DNA from: Phyto melanocephala
Taxonomy: Eukaryota > Arthropoda > Insecta > Diptera > Rhinophoridae
DNA length: 64,000 bases
Direction: 5' to 3'
Assembly (NCBI GenBank): GCA_941918925.1
Contig: OW799233.1
Span: 154,298,845-154,362,844, forward strand
Both the position numbers and the translations under genes were made by a program. The notes beneath the pieces were generated by a model. It did not search any database. It was not told the origin of the DNA and was given only the letters and a program-made list of their open reading frames with translations. This document shows, piece after piece, positions 13,540 to 28,500 of the stretch. The stretch's first letter is position 1, and every line of letters starts with the position of its first letter.

Positions 13540-16500
13540 GTAAGTAATATTAATTGAAATACAATGGCTGATTTTATTGTAAATTATATTTATTGTATGT
13601 TGTGCATTACAGTCGTTTGAAAAAGTTTTGGTACAAAACATACAATTTGGTTTGTCCCCACCATTAACTAAGGCTCTGGGTGCCATACCCAGATGGCGTT
13701 TATTGCAAGCATCCCTGCCACATGTTATGCACTGTGTGGCTGCTTTATTGCATAATCGTGTTAAGGATATGCAACCCATAGGACAGGTCGAAACAAAACT
13801 ATTGTATACCATGCAATGGATTATACTGTATGCGGCCGAAGAATGTGCTGATGATGATGGTCAGGATGAATTAATGGTTGATGGTGAATCAAGGGGAAAA
13901 TCGGTGGATAACTATTTATTTTCGGTGCCCACAATAACGGTAAGTAAAATATTAACATTTAACGTTAAAAGGTTGTTTGATATTTAAAATATTTTTTTCT
14001 TTTAGTTATTCGTTTACTTGTTTGCCCCAATTATACACCATTTGAAAGAATCGGATTTTCAAAATTTCCGTTTAGAAAATGGTATAAAGTTGTGGCAAGG
14101 AATGTGGGATAATAGGGCACCGGGAGCACCGTGTTTTACTGCCCCCGTTAAACCCAAAGCAAGAAACTTGTTGTGTGCTCCTACGCCAAAAGGTTCAACA
14201 GATATGTTTTCAGGGCGTAAGTTATTTTTATAAATTTATAAAAAAAAATTCACAAATGACACCATCTTTTTTTAAATCTTGCTTTTGAAGGTAAACAATC
14301 TCTTAGCATTGGTGCTATGTCACCTAAAGCCGATTCCCCTCAAAGTGGTATTTCAGATCATACTAACCGGCAAGACGAAGAGGTAAATTCTTAATTATTT
14401 TTTTTTAATGCAAAATCTTTTACAAAATTTTTTAAACCGCAATCGTTTCTTTTTAATTTAATTTATTTTTTTTTTATTGAATATTGTTATTCATGTTTTA
14501 ATTTTTTTTTTTTTTTTTGAACCTTCATAAATGTTTTAGAGCTCTTGGGTATCATCACCCAAAGAATTTGCCTTCCCCGAAACTATACCCGAAGAAGCTT
14601 CCAGTGTTGAAGATGAACGTGTTGTTATTTTTCGTTTACCTTCTGCTTCCCATTTTATGGACAATTCATTTTTTACTGTAATTTATTGCTAACTTTTTTA
14701 TTTATCATCTAGATTTAAATTAATATTTGAATTATTTTTGTGCTCTACTCCACTAGGCCGATGCTAGTCTACTGACACAACAGCATTCTCAAAGTCGTCG
14801 TGGCAGTTATCAATCGGTTCATTCGCGAGACAAAGATAAACCTTCCACTAAATTCGAATTTGAACAGCAAGAATTGATGAGAGGCGCTTCGATGAAAGAG
14901 AAGCGTAGTGCCTCAATGGAAAAAGAAACCGATTCAAATAGATCGGAAAGTGTTAAGGCTGATATATCTGCTGCAACATTTCTAGATGTGGCCGTTATGC
15001 GTTGTCTTTTCATTTCACAATGGCAGGAAGAGGGAATTTTTTGGAGTCTCCAGTATATATATAATAGGTATGACAATAAAGGAAATCGTAAGAAAACCTA
15101 TCTAATAGATTTTTATCTGTAATGTATCTGTACAATTTGTAGACTAAGTGAAATTGGTGAAGAATCTTTAATAACAATAAATCAGCCACGAAAACGTTCT
15201 AACTCATTGCCCATACCACAAATTGAAATATCCTTGTATCAAGGGCCGAATAGCAACAACCGGGACAGTCCTGGTAGTTCCATAAATAAAGAATATATCG
15301 AAATACCGGAACCACCACTAACAGCCAGCTTAGCAGGTAAGTAAATTAATCAAAATTTATCGATTTACCGAAATAAAAAATAAGCTTAATTTAATATAAC
15401 TATTTTAGAAGAAACCAGCCCATCAGCCGAAAGACGTGGCAGCGAAAAGAAGAAACGTGTTAAAATGTCAGACTTGCGAGCATTCGTTGAGACGAAAATG
15501 TTTTCGAAATCAGAGAAAGCTTTGGAAAAAGTAGGGCTAGATACAGGTTCAGCTAATGGCAAGAGACCACTGCAACATGCAGTAAGATTGTTTTTCTAAA
15601 ACAAATCCCTTAATTGCCATAACTTTTTAATCCATCACATTCATATAAAAAAATTTAAACTTCTTTCACCATCAAGTAGATATCGTTTGACCAATCAAAC
15701 TGGCCTAGGCTCATAACGAAAAATTCGCAATCATACATTATCTCAATTATAATCGTTATTTTTATACATTCAATCATCAATTATTTTACTTGTAAAAGTT
15801 GCACATGTTTCTTGTTTAATGTTTTTTGCCACTTTAAAATATGATATTTACTCATTATGTTGAGTGTTGCAATTCTTTGACGTTAGGCAAAAAGTTATTA
15901 AGGCAAAAAAATAATATAATAATTTCCTTTTTAGAAACTACTATTTCTGACTTAACACCTTTTTGTTTAACCTCAGAGAATTACAAGAGTTATTTGCGTT
16001 AAGATTTCTTGAAGATTTCATTCATACACAAAATGACAATATTAACAAAACAAATTTTGAAGCTTTAAGTGAATACCTCTTTTAATATAACTTGATATGA
16101 ATCATTTCGTATTTCTTCAAAACATTTTGTTATCGCTAGGAATTGCATCGCAGTTTGGATACTGGTGAGAAAAAATTATCACGATCAGCGTCTATGATTA
16201 CACGAGAACCTGCCAGTAATTTAATAAAAGGCAAATCTATGCCCAGCTTAAGGTATGCATCATATTAAAGTTCTACTTAATTTTTCTACTTAAAAAACTA
16301 CACAACAAAACATTTTAAAATTAATTTCATAATTACATACATACATACATACATACAAACTAACATCAGCAAATATTCTCTCAAAACATTGTCGATTTAA
16401 AACTTGTTTCTTTTAAAAGTGAAATTTCAAAACATAATAATATCATATGACTTGCTCTATTAAAATATTAAAAATTTACGCTAATGTCGCATTTAGGCTG

Positions 16501-19500
16501 TTCATCTCAACCGGTATAAGGCATATGAGTAAATTCTGTATGATGAACGCTTTAATCGTACGCACTTTCAGATTGAAGCATAAACATTTTTTGGTCTTTC
16601 AAAAAAGATATCTTCAAGGTTTTAAGTGTATAAAATACTATAAAATAAAAAAGTGTAAAATCCAAAATGGCGTCTAAAACGGCAGAATAAATTCTTTTAA
16701 CCCCAAAAATATGGACATCAAATGAAAGGGCTTGACTAGTAGAATACAGTTAATTTAGTAAAAAAATCCAAAATCAAAGATGACGTCGAAAATAATTAAG
16801 AAAATGGTGTTTTACATGAAATATGAAATCTAGGCAAAGCTACGATGTGGTCATTTTACCTATATACATGACGGTATAGGGTACTATCAGATTCGGCACG
16901 GCTCTAACTTGTTTTTATTTGTTTTTTTTTTATTGAAGCGCTTGATGGAGACCAGAGTCTTTGGCGAGTCTTTGTTAACATAAGATGGGTCGTACTTTGT
17001 CATTGGCCTTAGACCGACGATATATGTATGTGAGAGAAATTCCACTGACAAAAGCGTGTTTACATTAGGGTGATCGATTCGGTTTTACAACCGGTGAAAA
17101 AACCGGTTTTTTTACTTTTTCAGCTGTCTGTTTTTTCCAAATGTTAATTTTTCGAATGTCGAATACACCGGTTTTTTCACTCACAGAAGCCGGTTTTTTT
17201 CATTTTTAGTTTTATGTTCATTTACCTTTGAAACAAAACGTACCATACTATATTCATTACTCAAAAAATTTCTCAAAATCAGCAAATTTATTAAATACTC
17301 TTCCATAATATTGTAAGAAATTTATTTGTTGTTTCAAAAACAAATGTAAAATAAGAAAAATAATTAGGTTAAAAATTATTTGTTTGGAAGCAGGTATTTT
17401 ATACGTTGTTGCGCTTAAAATTTGCTGTGATAATCATCTGTTCAGTTAAGTTTTTTGACCAAATTATTGTACTTTTCAATACTTTTAGATCTCATTTTCG
17501 AATTTCGAAATATTTTTCTTTAACGAAATCTAACGCTTGTACTTAAGACTACCCATAGCTTATCTAATATCTCTGATAACATATGACTTGTATACTAAAA
17601 TAGTTGGGCACACAAAGGGTCATTATTACAACTTGCTTACAAAGTTAATGTTAATAAAAGGTAACTTTCACTACCGTGTGCAGTAAAGTGAATTTTTAAT
17701 ATTTTTCATTATTACAACCTCCTTTTTCAACATTTTTTTTTAATATGGCAGTACCAGATTAAAACCGATTACTTTTAACAAATTAAATTAGTTCTTAAAA
17801 ACTTTTACAAAACGAAATAACATTTTGGATGATTTATTTACTGTTTTTTGTCACTAATATAAAAAAATTAAAACTTAAAATAAAAAAAAAATTAAAAAGG
17901 TCGAAGTAGAAAAAAAATATGAATCACAATTTATTTAGTTGCCATATTTTGTTTCATGTAGAAAAACAATTGCATTTTTAAATTTATAAACCTAATCTTA
18001 AAATTTAGAGGTAATTGAAGCATAAACTTAACTAGTTTATACCTACGGCAATAAATACAGCAATGCAAAAACAACAGAAAATACCATATATTTATTAATA
18101 GGCACATACAAAAAAAAACATTTCTTCACCAATTTCAATTAATGTATAGTAATTAAAACTTTCGTTAAAAATACAAGCCATTATGGCTTTTTTTTCTTCA
18201 AAAATTATTTTAATTAATTTAAATCCACTCATTTCTAACACTTAATTTTTTTACAACTTACTGGTATGAGATTTCAAGTTCAAATGACGCTTCTTGTGAT
18301 CTCAGAAAATGACACAGAGTTTTTATTTTCTACACAAACATATATAGTTCGAATTAATATGGTATTTGTTTTTGTAAAAAATAATAGTCCTAAGAAATAT
18401 TACGTGCTTGTGCAATCATGTATTTTTTGAAAATGTATTTTTTGTCCCAAAAAGTGCATTTTTATTTTCTTTCTGAATGGAAAGATATTAAACAAAGTGT
18501 TAGAAAAAAAATTAAAAAAATACTATGAATAATTGTTGTAGTTTCTTAAAATTTATTACCTTATCACATTTAAGTGATACAAAATTAATGTATGCATATG
18601 TATTAAAATTTTAGCAATTATTTTTTGTTTCTTACAGTTTTGACAAATTATTTCTTACACACACATATTACATAGTATCGTGAAAATTAATTATTATTTT
18701 GTTATATTAGAGATTAATTTACACGACTCTGCTAAATAAAAGAGGATTTCTCTTGACAAATCTAAAACGAAATGTATGTAAAAATTGTTTAATAAACTTA
18801 AATTAAAATAAATTTTTGTAACAAACATTTGTTATTATTATTCTATTGTTAAGCCTACCACACTGAATATAAAAGTAATGATGAACATATAATGGTATAA
18901 CATTGTTCCTTAAAATTTTCAAAATAAAAAATATATATTCAAACTCACTTTCGGCTACAACGATTTTATTGCGTGAACCATATGGGACAGTTATGAACAA
19001 GTAATGATCGTAAAGATCATTTGTTAACCATGTTTTTTCTCTGCGTGTATATATGCATCTCTGTCATGGGTATAAGAAAGAATTATATTTTATGTATTCG
19101 ACCGGTTATCCGGTTTTTTATAAATTTTCAAAAAAGCAACCGGTTTTTTCTTAAATTCTAATTTTCAAACTATTTGAAAAACGGTTTCTTAAAAATGTCG
19201 AATAATCAATCACCCTAGTTTACATTCTCCCTAAAGGTAAAACTTGCGTAATGTATATTGAAACTCAAATGATGCAAAACTAATGCATCATAGACAAAAA
19301 AAAATGTTTTGGGCAAAAGACGAATTAAAAACAAAGAACTTAACCAATGCAACTTTAGATTAATGTGCTGTTTATAGAACGCGAACGCTAACTTTGAGTG
19401 GACGTTTTGCGTGTAATTTGTAACAAAATATTGTAACAAAAACAAATTACACGCAAAACGTCCACTCAAAGTAAGCGTTCGCGTTCTATAAACAGCACAT

Positions 19501-22500
19501 AAGGTTATATTAATTTACAGAAAATGTGTTTATATGGACTCTTTCTCACACTCGACATTACACTACACCCATAACAGTAAATACTCAAACTAAAATTAGA
19601 ATTGTTTTTCTAAAACTACGCTATTATCTTTTAAAACTTTCTTTACTATGATGTCTAAAAAAATACCAGCTGTCTACTTGATAGCGGGTGAGTTGTTTGT
19701 TTTTCAAGTTTCTAAATGTTAAAAATTTAACGGTACTTTTCTTTAAGAAATAAAAAAACACTGTAATATAAAGGGTGTTGCTAAAATTCACACAAAAAGT
19801 AGTTTTGATTTTTATTGATTGATCAAGGTTAAATGATTAAAAAACATTGGCGTAGCTACAATTTTTTGCTGGGCGTGCCAAAAGCTTAAAAATTATTTTT
19901 TTTTCAAAATCTTAAATTGAGTTAATTTAACATTATTAAATATGTATATTAAATTTAAAGTTATTTTTTTAAATCTTGGAAAAAAATACTGGGGGAAATT
20001 GCACCCCCTGGATGGTCTAGTTACGCCAATGTTAAATGTTGTTAATTTTTTTATCTTTTTATAAGCGTTTTAAAACTTAAAAATATTTATAATAATACGA
20101 GATGACAGGACGCACACCTCGTGAATCTACCAAATATTTATAACCAAGCAAAAACTAGGTAATGACTTGCTCCAACTGAACAACATATTTTTTAATGACT
20201 ATTATAGCGCTGACAAACAAAGGGTGTGTAAACGATATTAGTATGGTATACTACATGTGTGTCAACCTAAACTGCAATTAAACCATTGAACAAATCGGTT
20301 TATGATTAGTTTGTATACAACAAAAACGTAACTCGTATAAATGTGATATACATACAATCGAACAAACTAGATTATTGATGGTTTATAAACTATAAACATA
20401 TACATGGTATAAATGTAGTATACATACTATGGTATGTAAACCATATGTCTGTAAGGGTATTACATATCGTCTGTCTTACTAAGACGTATTTCAGTAATGA
20501 CTTGATTTATAATGTGATACGTAAATTTTTATTTTCAGAAATTTGCTTAGATACACACATAATACAATTTCTTATTGCGAAATTTGCTAAAAGCTATCCG
20601 AAAACATAACTTTTTATAATACTCATTTAGTTAAACACGCTTTGGGTATAAGTATTAATAATTTTAATAACAGCGACAAAGCATTTTATTAACAAAGTGA
20701 TGACTTATAAATTTTCACTGATTTTAAAATTAAATTTCAAATTAAGGCGTCGCAAAATAATCAAACCGAATTTTCGTCTTTAAAAGAACCGAACGACTTT
20801 TGTAAGTCCATAATATTATTGGGTTATTTAGGTTATTAAAATCAAGTACTTATTTATTTCTATAAAAGTAAGTACTTATATAAGTCACTGTTTATAAGCG
20901 ACCGCAAAAAGTACTTATACGAGTGCCTATTTTTAAGCGAGCGTTGTAAGTACTTGCCTGCAATGACATCGCCGTGTTAAAATAATAGGTTTAGATGCCA
21001 AATTATAAGTAGTGAAGAATTGTTTTCTAGTACTTTCAACTCATTATTTTGTAATGTGTTGTTTTGCTGGGAAACTTTTTTATTGCTTAAAGTAATTGCC
21101 TAAATAAAGTTTTACTGAAGTCATAACCAACAGGCCATATTTAAAATAATGATGCTGTTAACGGCCCATTAATAATAGGTAATGTATGAAATATTGAAAG
21201 CCTATTTATTACACGAATTTAACAAGATTTTGCTGGATTACAAGGGGCGAGCAAGAAATATTAACAGAGTCCAGCATTGTAGCATCAAACATTTTCTGGG
21301 TAATGGAAATGATTTTATATGCATGAAGTACAAGTGTAAGTTGCAATTACAAAAAGTAGAACTATAATGGTACAAAGGGTGGACCAGCAAAAATCACTAA
21401 ATATCCCGATAATAGCTAAATCTTTTTTTGGCCGCCAAATGAATTTAAAATCGCTAGATTTATTGGGAAAATAGCTAAATTCCCATCACTGTAAATGGTC
21501 TAAAAAAATTTGAAATACTCGTGAATACTCGTATTTTCTAATGAATTTAATTATTGTGTGAATTTAACAACATCCTATGTAGATATGTATGTTTTCTCAA
21601 ACATTATTTAACTAAAGACGAACAGTAAAAACTAGCTGCCGTATTCATAAAAAATATTTTAGGTTTATTAAAGGCTTATTTGGCAGAAATCTGTTTAATA
21701 AACCTCAAATGTTTGTTATGAATGCAGCAGTAGTTGTTTAAAAATGTACATATAAACATGAATAAAATTAAGACAATTTTTATTTTAAAAGCTAATGATT
21801 TGTTTATCAGATTTTACTGTTCATCATTTCAAATGTTTATGTAGTTAATGCAATGCCAAGTATTTATAAATACAAACATACATATAAAATTATATTTTAA
21901 TATCTTATAAAATGTTCGCTTTCATATCTGTCTGCACTTCCTCTTATTTCTATACTTTCCTATTCCATTCTATTTATTAAAAAAAAAAAACTACAATAAT
22001 CACCCGCTTTTTTAAATTTAGTTAAAAGACTTTTAATTGCAGCAAATTCTTTTAAGAAAATATCATTGTGCACCTCATACCATTTTTAACTAATGTTTTG
22101 TATTTGTATTCCCTTTATGGAATATTGAAATATCAAAGATTTTACAGATATGTAGAACCGCCGAAAGTTACAAGGTCCTCTCAATCGTCCAGTCAACGAA
22201 CAACATTTTATCCAAGAAATCCTATAATTACAGTAACAGAACACACACCCACACCTTCACCGGATTACTTGAAAAGACAGGTCAGTATACAAGTAAAAAA
22301 ATGAAAACACGTAGATAAAACTTGCCAAAATTTTTTATTTTTTTAAGGGTTCCATAGATTCACAATTGGATGCCTTGAGTAATGGCGGCAGTTTGGGTGG
22401 TTTAGGTGGTAACGGTATCAATGGTAGTATGGCTGGGGTAGCCGGCACCTGTAGTATTAGTTCACGCATTCGGGGACAGATGTTAAGATCACATACTGAC

Positions 22501-25500
22501 TCTCACATCGATTACACGGGAGTTGATGAATCAGAGGCTCCAGGATCGTCTTTTTACATTACACGGGATGGTGGCATAGATTATGAAATTGTCTTGTTAG
22601 CTGTTTCGAATGTATTTAAAAGAGATTTGACCGTGGTTTCGCTGAGAGTTTTAGAGGCCGGCTTAAATATTTGCGAACTCTTACTGGAAATGGGCGTATT
22701 GAAGTTGGGAGAACATGCCCATGAAATATCTATGGGTATTATTAAAAGAGCTTTACAAGTACTGGGATGTCCGCACGGCTGTAATGATGGTAAGTATTGA
22801 GGTATAAGTGAAAAAGCAAACCTAATACAAAGCTTAGGAGGTACCATTTGTCTGATATTGAGTCGCTAATTTATGCAACACTTATTTCATTGTCTTATTC
22901 ATACATGGTGTATATACAAGGTTTCTCAATAAAAAGGGCTCGTTGTTAAAATAAGAAAATACCCAGCTAGGTTTGAGATATTGATGAGTTCTCTTATACA
23001 AGTTGGGCCAAATGTCACCATGGGTTTAAAAATTTAATAACTTTTTCGTCTAAATATTTTTTTTAGCTTAAAATAATAATAACATTTCATTTAAATGACC
23101 CCAGTTTTCAGCTTCGCAATGATAGGCTCGTTTTAGGGCATTTCTGCAACAATGTTGGCCTTGAGGATTGTGTTGGGCTTGTATACATATACTCGCTCCT
23201 TCAAATAACCCCAAAGGAAAGGAAAAGCCAATTGATTTCCAAAATTCTGTGGGCAGTGACTCCACCCTGCTGACTCTACATCTTAGATCTGTTTTTAAAA
23301 GTAGGACGTAAAAAATATTCTGTCATAAATCAATACTGCTCTTCATTTACGGTTACAGCATTTACATCCTCGTTTTCGAAGAAGTTTGGCACAATGATCT
23401 TTTCAGATGTAATGCCACATCATAATGTGTACCTAATGGAATGCAATTGGCGTAAATGAATGGCTCTTAGAATGCTTAGAACCTCAAAATCTACAGTTTT
23501 GCTCACAAACAAAGCCATTCGAATAAGATTTATCACCTACTGTTGAAATTTAACTGCAAAATTTAGACGTTGCCCATGAACTGCGGGTTTTAATTCTTAC
23601 CCCAATTGCACTATATATGGGAATTACAGTAAAGATTTTTTTAAATGCGCCGTAGTAACATACGAGTCATTCCTAGCAGAGCAGAACGTCTTGTGGTATA
23701 TTTTTCAGGTATTTTGTTAACACGTTGCTCTACACGTTCAAAATTTTCCGCAGAGCGAATTAAACGTGATCTACCGATTCGAACCAAATTTCTTGTTGAT
23801 GGTAACGCTGAACATAGCAGCGAATCATTGATTCAAAGAGCGAAATTGTAATATCACAGCAAAAACTAGGTAATAACTTGCTTTTACAAAACAACATACT
23901 TTTCAATGACTATTACATATCGTCTGCCTTACTAAGAAGTATTTTAGTAATGACTTGATTTATAAAGTGATACGTAGGTATTTATTTTTAGACATTTGCT
24001 TAGATACACACATAGCACAATTTCTTGTTGCGAAATTTACTAGAAGTTATTTAAATACATAACTTATTAAAATTATACCCTTTATACAGTGATAAAGGGT
24101 ATATATTTATACATATGTAGGTTTGTCATTCCATGTGAAATTTCTACAATTTTCATTTCCAAACCCCATAAAGTATTTATTTTCTGAAAGCTTGTGAATA
24201 GGGGAGTCGATTAAGCTATGCCAGTCTGTCCGCCTGTCCGTGTGTATGTTGAAATTTTTGAAGCCCCCCGAACATCGCCTGGAGCCGGGTGAGGTTTTAA
24301 AATATCAGAAATATTCGGGAGTAGATCGGTATTGAAAATCAAAAACATACATACGGTACATAAACTACTGATATATGAGAAAAAATCCACGGCCACCTCG
24401 TTTTTTTTTACACATCAACAACATACATACAAAAGTGGTATACTGGTTAGAGTAAACGTTGAATCGAATCCTAGCTGAGCCAAAAAATTTTTTTGATATA
24501 TTATTTATATTTTTATTATTATTTTTTTTTTTAATTTTTTATTTCTTTTTTAATTTTTTTGTTTTTTTTTATTATTTTTTTTTTTTTTTTTTTTTTTAAT
24601 ATTTTTTTTTTTTGTTTTATATTTTTATTTTTTTTTTTTTAACATACATACGTAAATTTATAATTTTACAATGGGATGTTTTTATATATGTATGTTTTTT
24701 ATATGTATGTACGTATTTCATATGAGATGAATGTTTATACAAACTATTGTTATTGCATGATAACATGATGTTGAGGGTATATAAGATTCGGCATAGCCGA
24801 ATATAGCACTCTTACTTGTTCTGATTTAGTTTAACACGCTTAGTGTTTAAGTTCTTATTTATAAGCGACCGTTATAATTACTTATACGAGTCTGTATTTG
24901 TAAGCGATTCAGTAAGCACTTATTAAAGTCCCTATATGTAAGCGAGCGTGGTAAGTACATGCCTATAATGACATCGCAGTGTTAAAATAATGGGTTGATA
25001 TATATATGTATGTTTTTTTGACCTTGATAATGGGTTTAGATGCCAAATTGTAAATAGTGAAGAACTGTTTTCTAGTACTTTTAACTCATTATTTTGTAAT
25101 GTGTTATTTTGCTGGGATTAAAATGTCAACGAAATGCCCACGTTCCAATAAACAAAATTTAAGGGAAAATTGTCAACGGGGAGTAATTGACAATTACATG
25201 TTCTTATAAATAGCTTCACGACAATGTTCTGTCAGTTTGTTTAACATGAGTGTGAGCAAAATGGTAAAAAAAACCTGTAATGAAGGATTATCTCTGTGAT
25301 GGAATAATAAATAACAAATGGTGCCAAAACAATACAGCCGTCAACATCGTTCCGCCTCTATACATACTTGATCTTTAGAATTCTAGCTTTGAGATCAAAC
25401 GGTTATTCAAAACTCGGTATAAGTTTTATTTTTTGAATAACACATTTTTTGATTTACATATAATTGCTGTATATATAAGCTTCATAAAAGTTATTAAAGG

Positions 25501-28500
25501 TTTATAACGGGTTTAGTCAACTGATTTTCTATGGACATTTGACTTATAAACCTCTTTAAAGCTCTTTTAATTTTTATGAATTAGACCGAAGAAGTGCTAA
25601 GTGTCGTATTGACATAATGTATTAATTTCTTAAAAACTCTAAAATTAATAAAAATTATTGTATTGCTTATGGTCTAATTTGTAAACCTTTTTAAAATATG
25701 TAAATATTATGACAATAGGACACTTGTGAATTTACCAAATATTTTTAACAAATCCAAGGAATTTTTTTTATTCATTAGTTAGTTAATCACCTATTTATTT
25801 ATTTCCTGACTTATCAAGGCATATTTATTTATCAGGTAATCGGAGTAAGGAGAAAATTTTTGTATATACATATGTATGTTTTTTATATAAACAATAAAAG
25901 ACTTAAGACAGATAATAGTTTTTTATTTGTGAACTGTGACAGCTGAAATTTAAAATAAGCGAAGAAGAAAATAAATAGCTGACGACTTAAGACTGTCTGA
26001 TGAACACATTTTTCATTTTGACTTATTTTGAATTTTGCGTGTCAAATCTTTATAAATAAAAAAATGTTTTCTCTTTTCTTTTGCTTATTTTAAAAGCCGA
26101 ACTTCATATAAAAACCATTAATTCATATTAATTCATCGGGTAATTGCAGTTCGGAGAGGATTTTTTGTTCATATTTTTTATATATGTAGTTTGACATTAA
26201 AAATAAATAAATAATCTATAGATAAAAAACTATAGACTTTGACAGCTGAAATTTAAAATAAATGAAGGAAAAAATTATCAGCTGACGAAACAAGACTACC
26301 TGATTAATAAATGTGCCTTGATAAAAACTATAAATTAAATAATTTATTCCGAATAACCTTTACCCGCTAAAAAAAAATATAATCCCTTGAAGAAATCATA
26401 GAAAATTAATATCCAAAAATATAATTAATTGAAAATGTTTAACAACAACTAAGTATACAAATAATTTTAGGGGTACGTGGTGCACCAGCTGATTTTTTAA
26501 GAACCCAATGTCAGAAAATACTTTCGCGCCTTTTACAACATGCCAGTGAACGTACAAAGCGTTACTTACAGGAAATGGTTAATACAACTCCACTGCAAGA
26601 ACTGGTCGATTTTTTTCATGCTTTTTGTGCATTTTGTGTGGATCCGAGTTCTTTACTTTCACCTCTGAGTAAGTATTTGACCTATATTGTACCTTACAAT
26701 GTTGACTTGTTGAAACAATTTGAATATAAAATTAAAAGCTCTTAATATTTAAAAAGTATAAAAAATGTCTAAATTAGTTTAGAAAAAAAAAATAAAATAA
26801 AGACATACTACATATGTAGGTGCACAACAATTATCAACAAATTCGGAATTGGTATTTCTAAATCTATTTGATAACGTCCTTGTTAAGAAATATTTGATAA
26901 CTAAAAGAATTCTGCATGTAAACAAAATTGTTTGTAAAAATTTAATGCTTTTCAGTGCTAACCACATAAACATACATATGTACATACCGGCATAAATAAA
27001 TAATAATTATGTACACAGAGATATTAAATTTATAATAATTTATGCATGCAGGCACCCAATATTCTCACTTGCCACCTAATAAATTACACTGAAAAAAAAA
27101 GAGATAAATAGCATGTAATTTTGTTTAATTGCAATATTTTTGTTACAATTTTTTCTAAAACACATTTGTTTTTGATTTGTTTCGACCCTCCTTTTTAAAA
27201 AACTAAAAAACACTGTCCGTTTGCGCATCTATTTGTTCTGAAATCAACTACACATACACACACAATCTGTCTCTCTGTTTCTGTCTATTGTCTGTTTTGA
27301 TAAAAAAAAAATTAAACTGAAACACACACAAAAAAAAACCCTCACAAATATCAAACAAAACAATAAAACTAGCTCATAAGCGCACGAGTGCCTTTAAAAA
27401 TCTTAACACGGATCTTGGCAATGGTGTATCATCATCAGGCGGACAAGGAGGTTATTCGACCAACTTTAGTGGAGGCCTTAGCGGTGGTCCGGAAGCTCAA
27501 GTAATGGCAACAGTATTCAAGCCACTGGTGACACGTTTTGTTAATGCCTCCAAGGATCTTAAGACAGTGGAAAATGTGGCTTTATATGGAGATATACGCC
27601 AGTTAGTGACTTATGTGAAAGGAGCACATGGGGGACCATTCCGTCTGGTTGCTTTGAGTGGCATTTTGGCTGTAACACCACGACCGCATAAAAAGGGTCC
27701 AGCATCACAGACCACGCGAGTCATAAGGTAAGGCAAACTTTTAATCCTTTAGTTTTTAATTTGTTACACACTATAAATGTACATACATATTAGGCACATT
27801 CCACAAGCTGAGGTGGCCCAAAGCATACAAAACGATGATAATCGTTCACAGCGACGCCTGCTGTTGAAAAAACGCAGTACTTCCTCTGCATGTGCAGTGG
27901 TAAGTTTTTACTCTTAGATAGTAAAAACTATTCACTAAACTAATAACCTTTCTTCTTATAGAGCCTTTTGGAAACTGAGCCTTGCGACGAACATTATAAA
28001 TCCAGTCAATCGCCATTAAGTAACTTCCGCCGTCGTACCACCGGAGTACGACCGACTTTAACACCTAGACACAGCGAGCGCCAATTGTTATCAGATTCTA
28101 CGTCAAGCTCTGAACGTAACTCCTTGGGGCGCTTAAGTGGTTTAGTGCGTTGGTTTAAGGGAGCTCCCAAAGAAGGTTCTTCGATTGACTTGGAGATTGG
28201 TTCGCTAAATCCCGAAATGTCTACAACATTTATAAGACATCCTTCATTGAAAATACAAAGAGGTAGATCTAGTGATGGTATTGGAAGATCTATACAAAGA
28301 GCTAAACGAAAAGTTGAGCGAAGATTTAATCGCTTCGGTGGCATAGTTAAGGGCAAGAAGAAACAAGGTGGCGTAGAAGAAACTGCCGACTACAGCCGTC
28401 GAAGTTCATCCGATATGTGCGATGGTCCCAGGGAATCTGAAGTTGTGGTATTGAAGGAAAGAAAACTGATACCCCTGGAACCAGTTAGGCTGGGCATGTT

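Noticed and set aside
22581..22847. Minus-strand open frame over an unc80 exon
   Set aside because: Antisense shadow of the conserved exon at 22,348-22,789. Similar shadows occur over most large exons of unc80, YL-1 and Sce.
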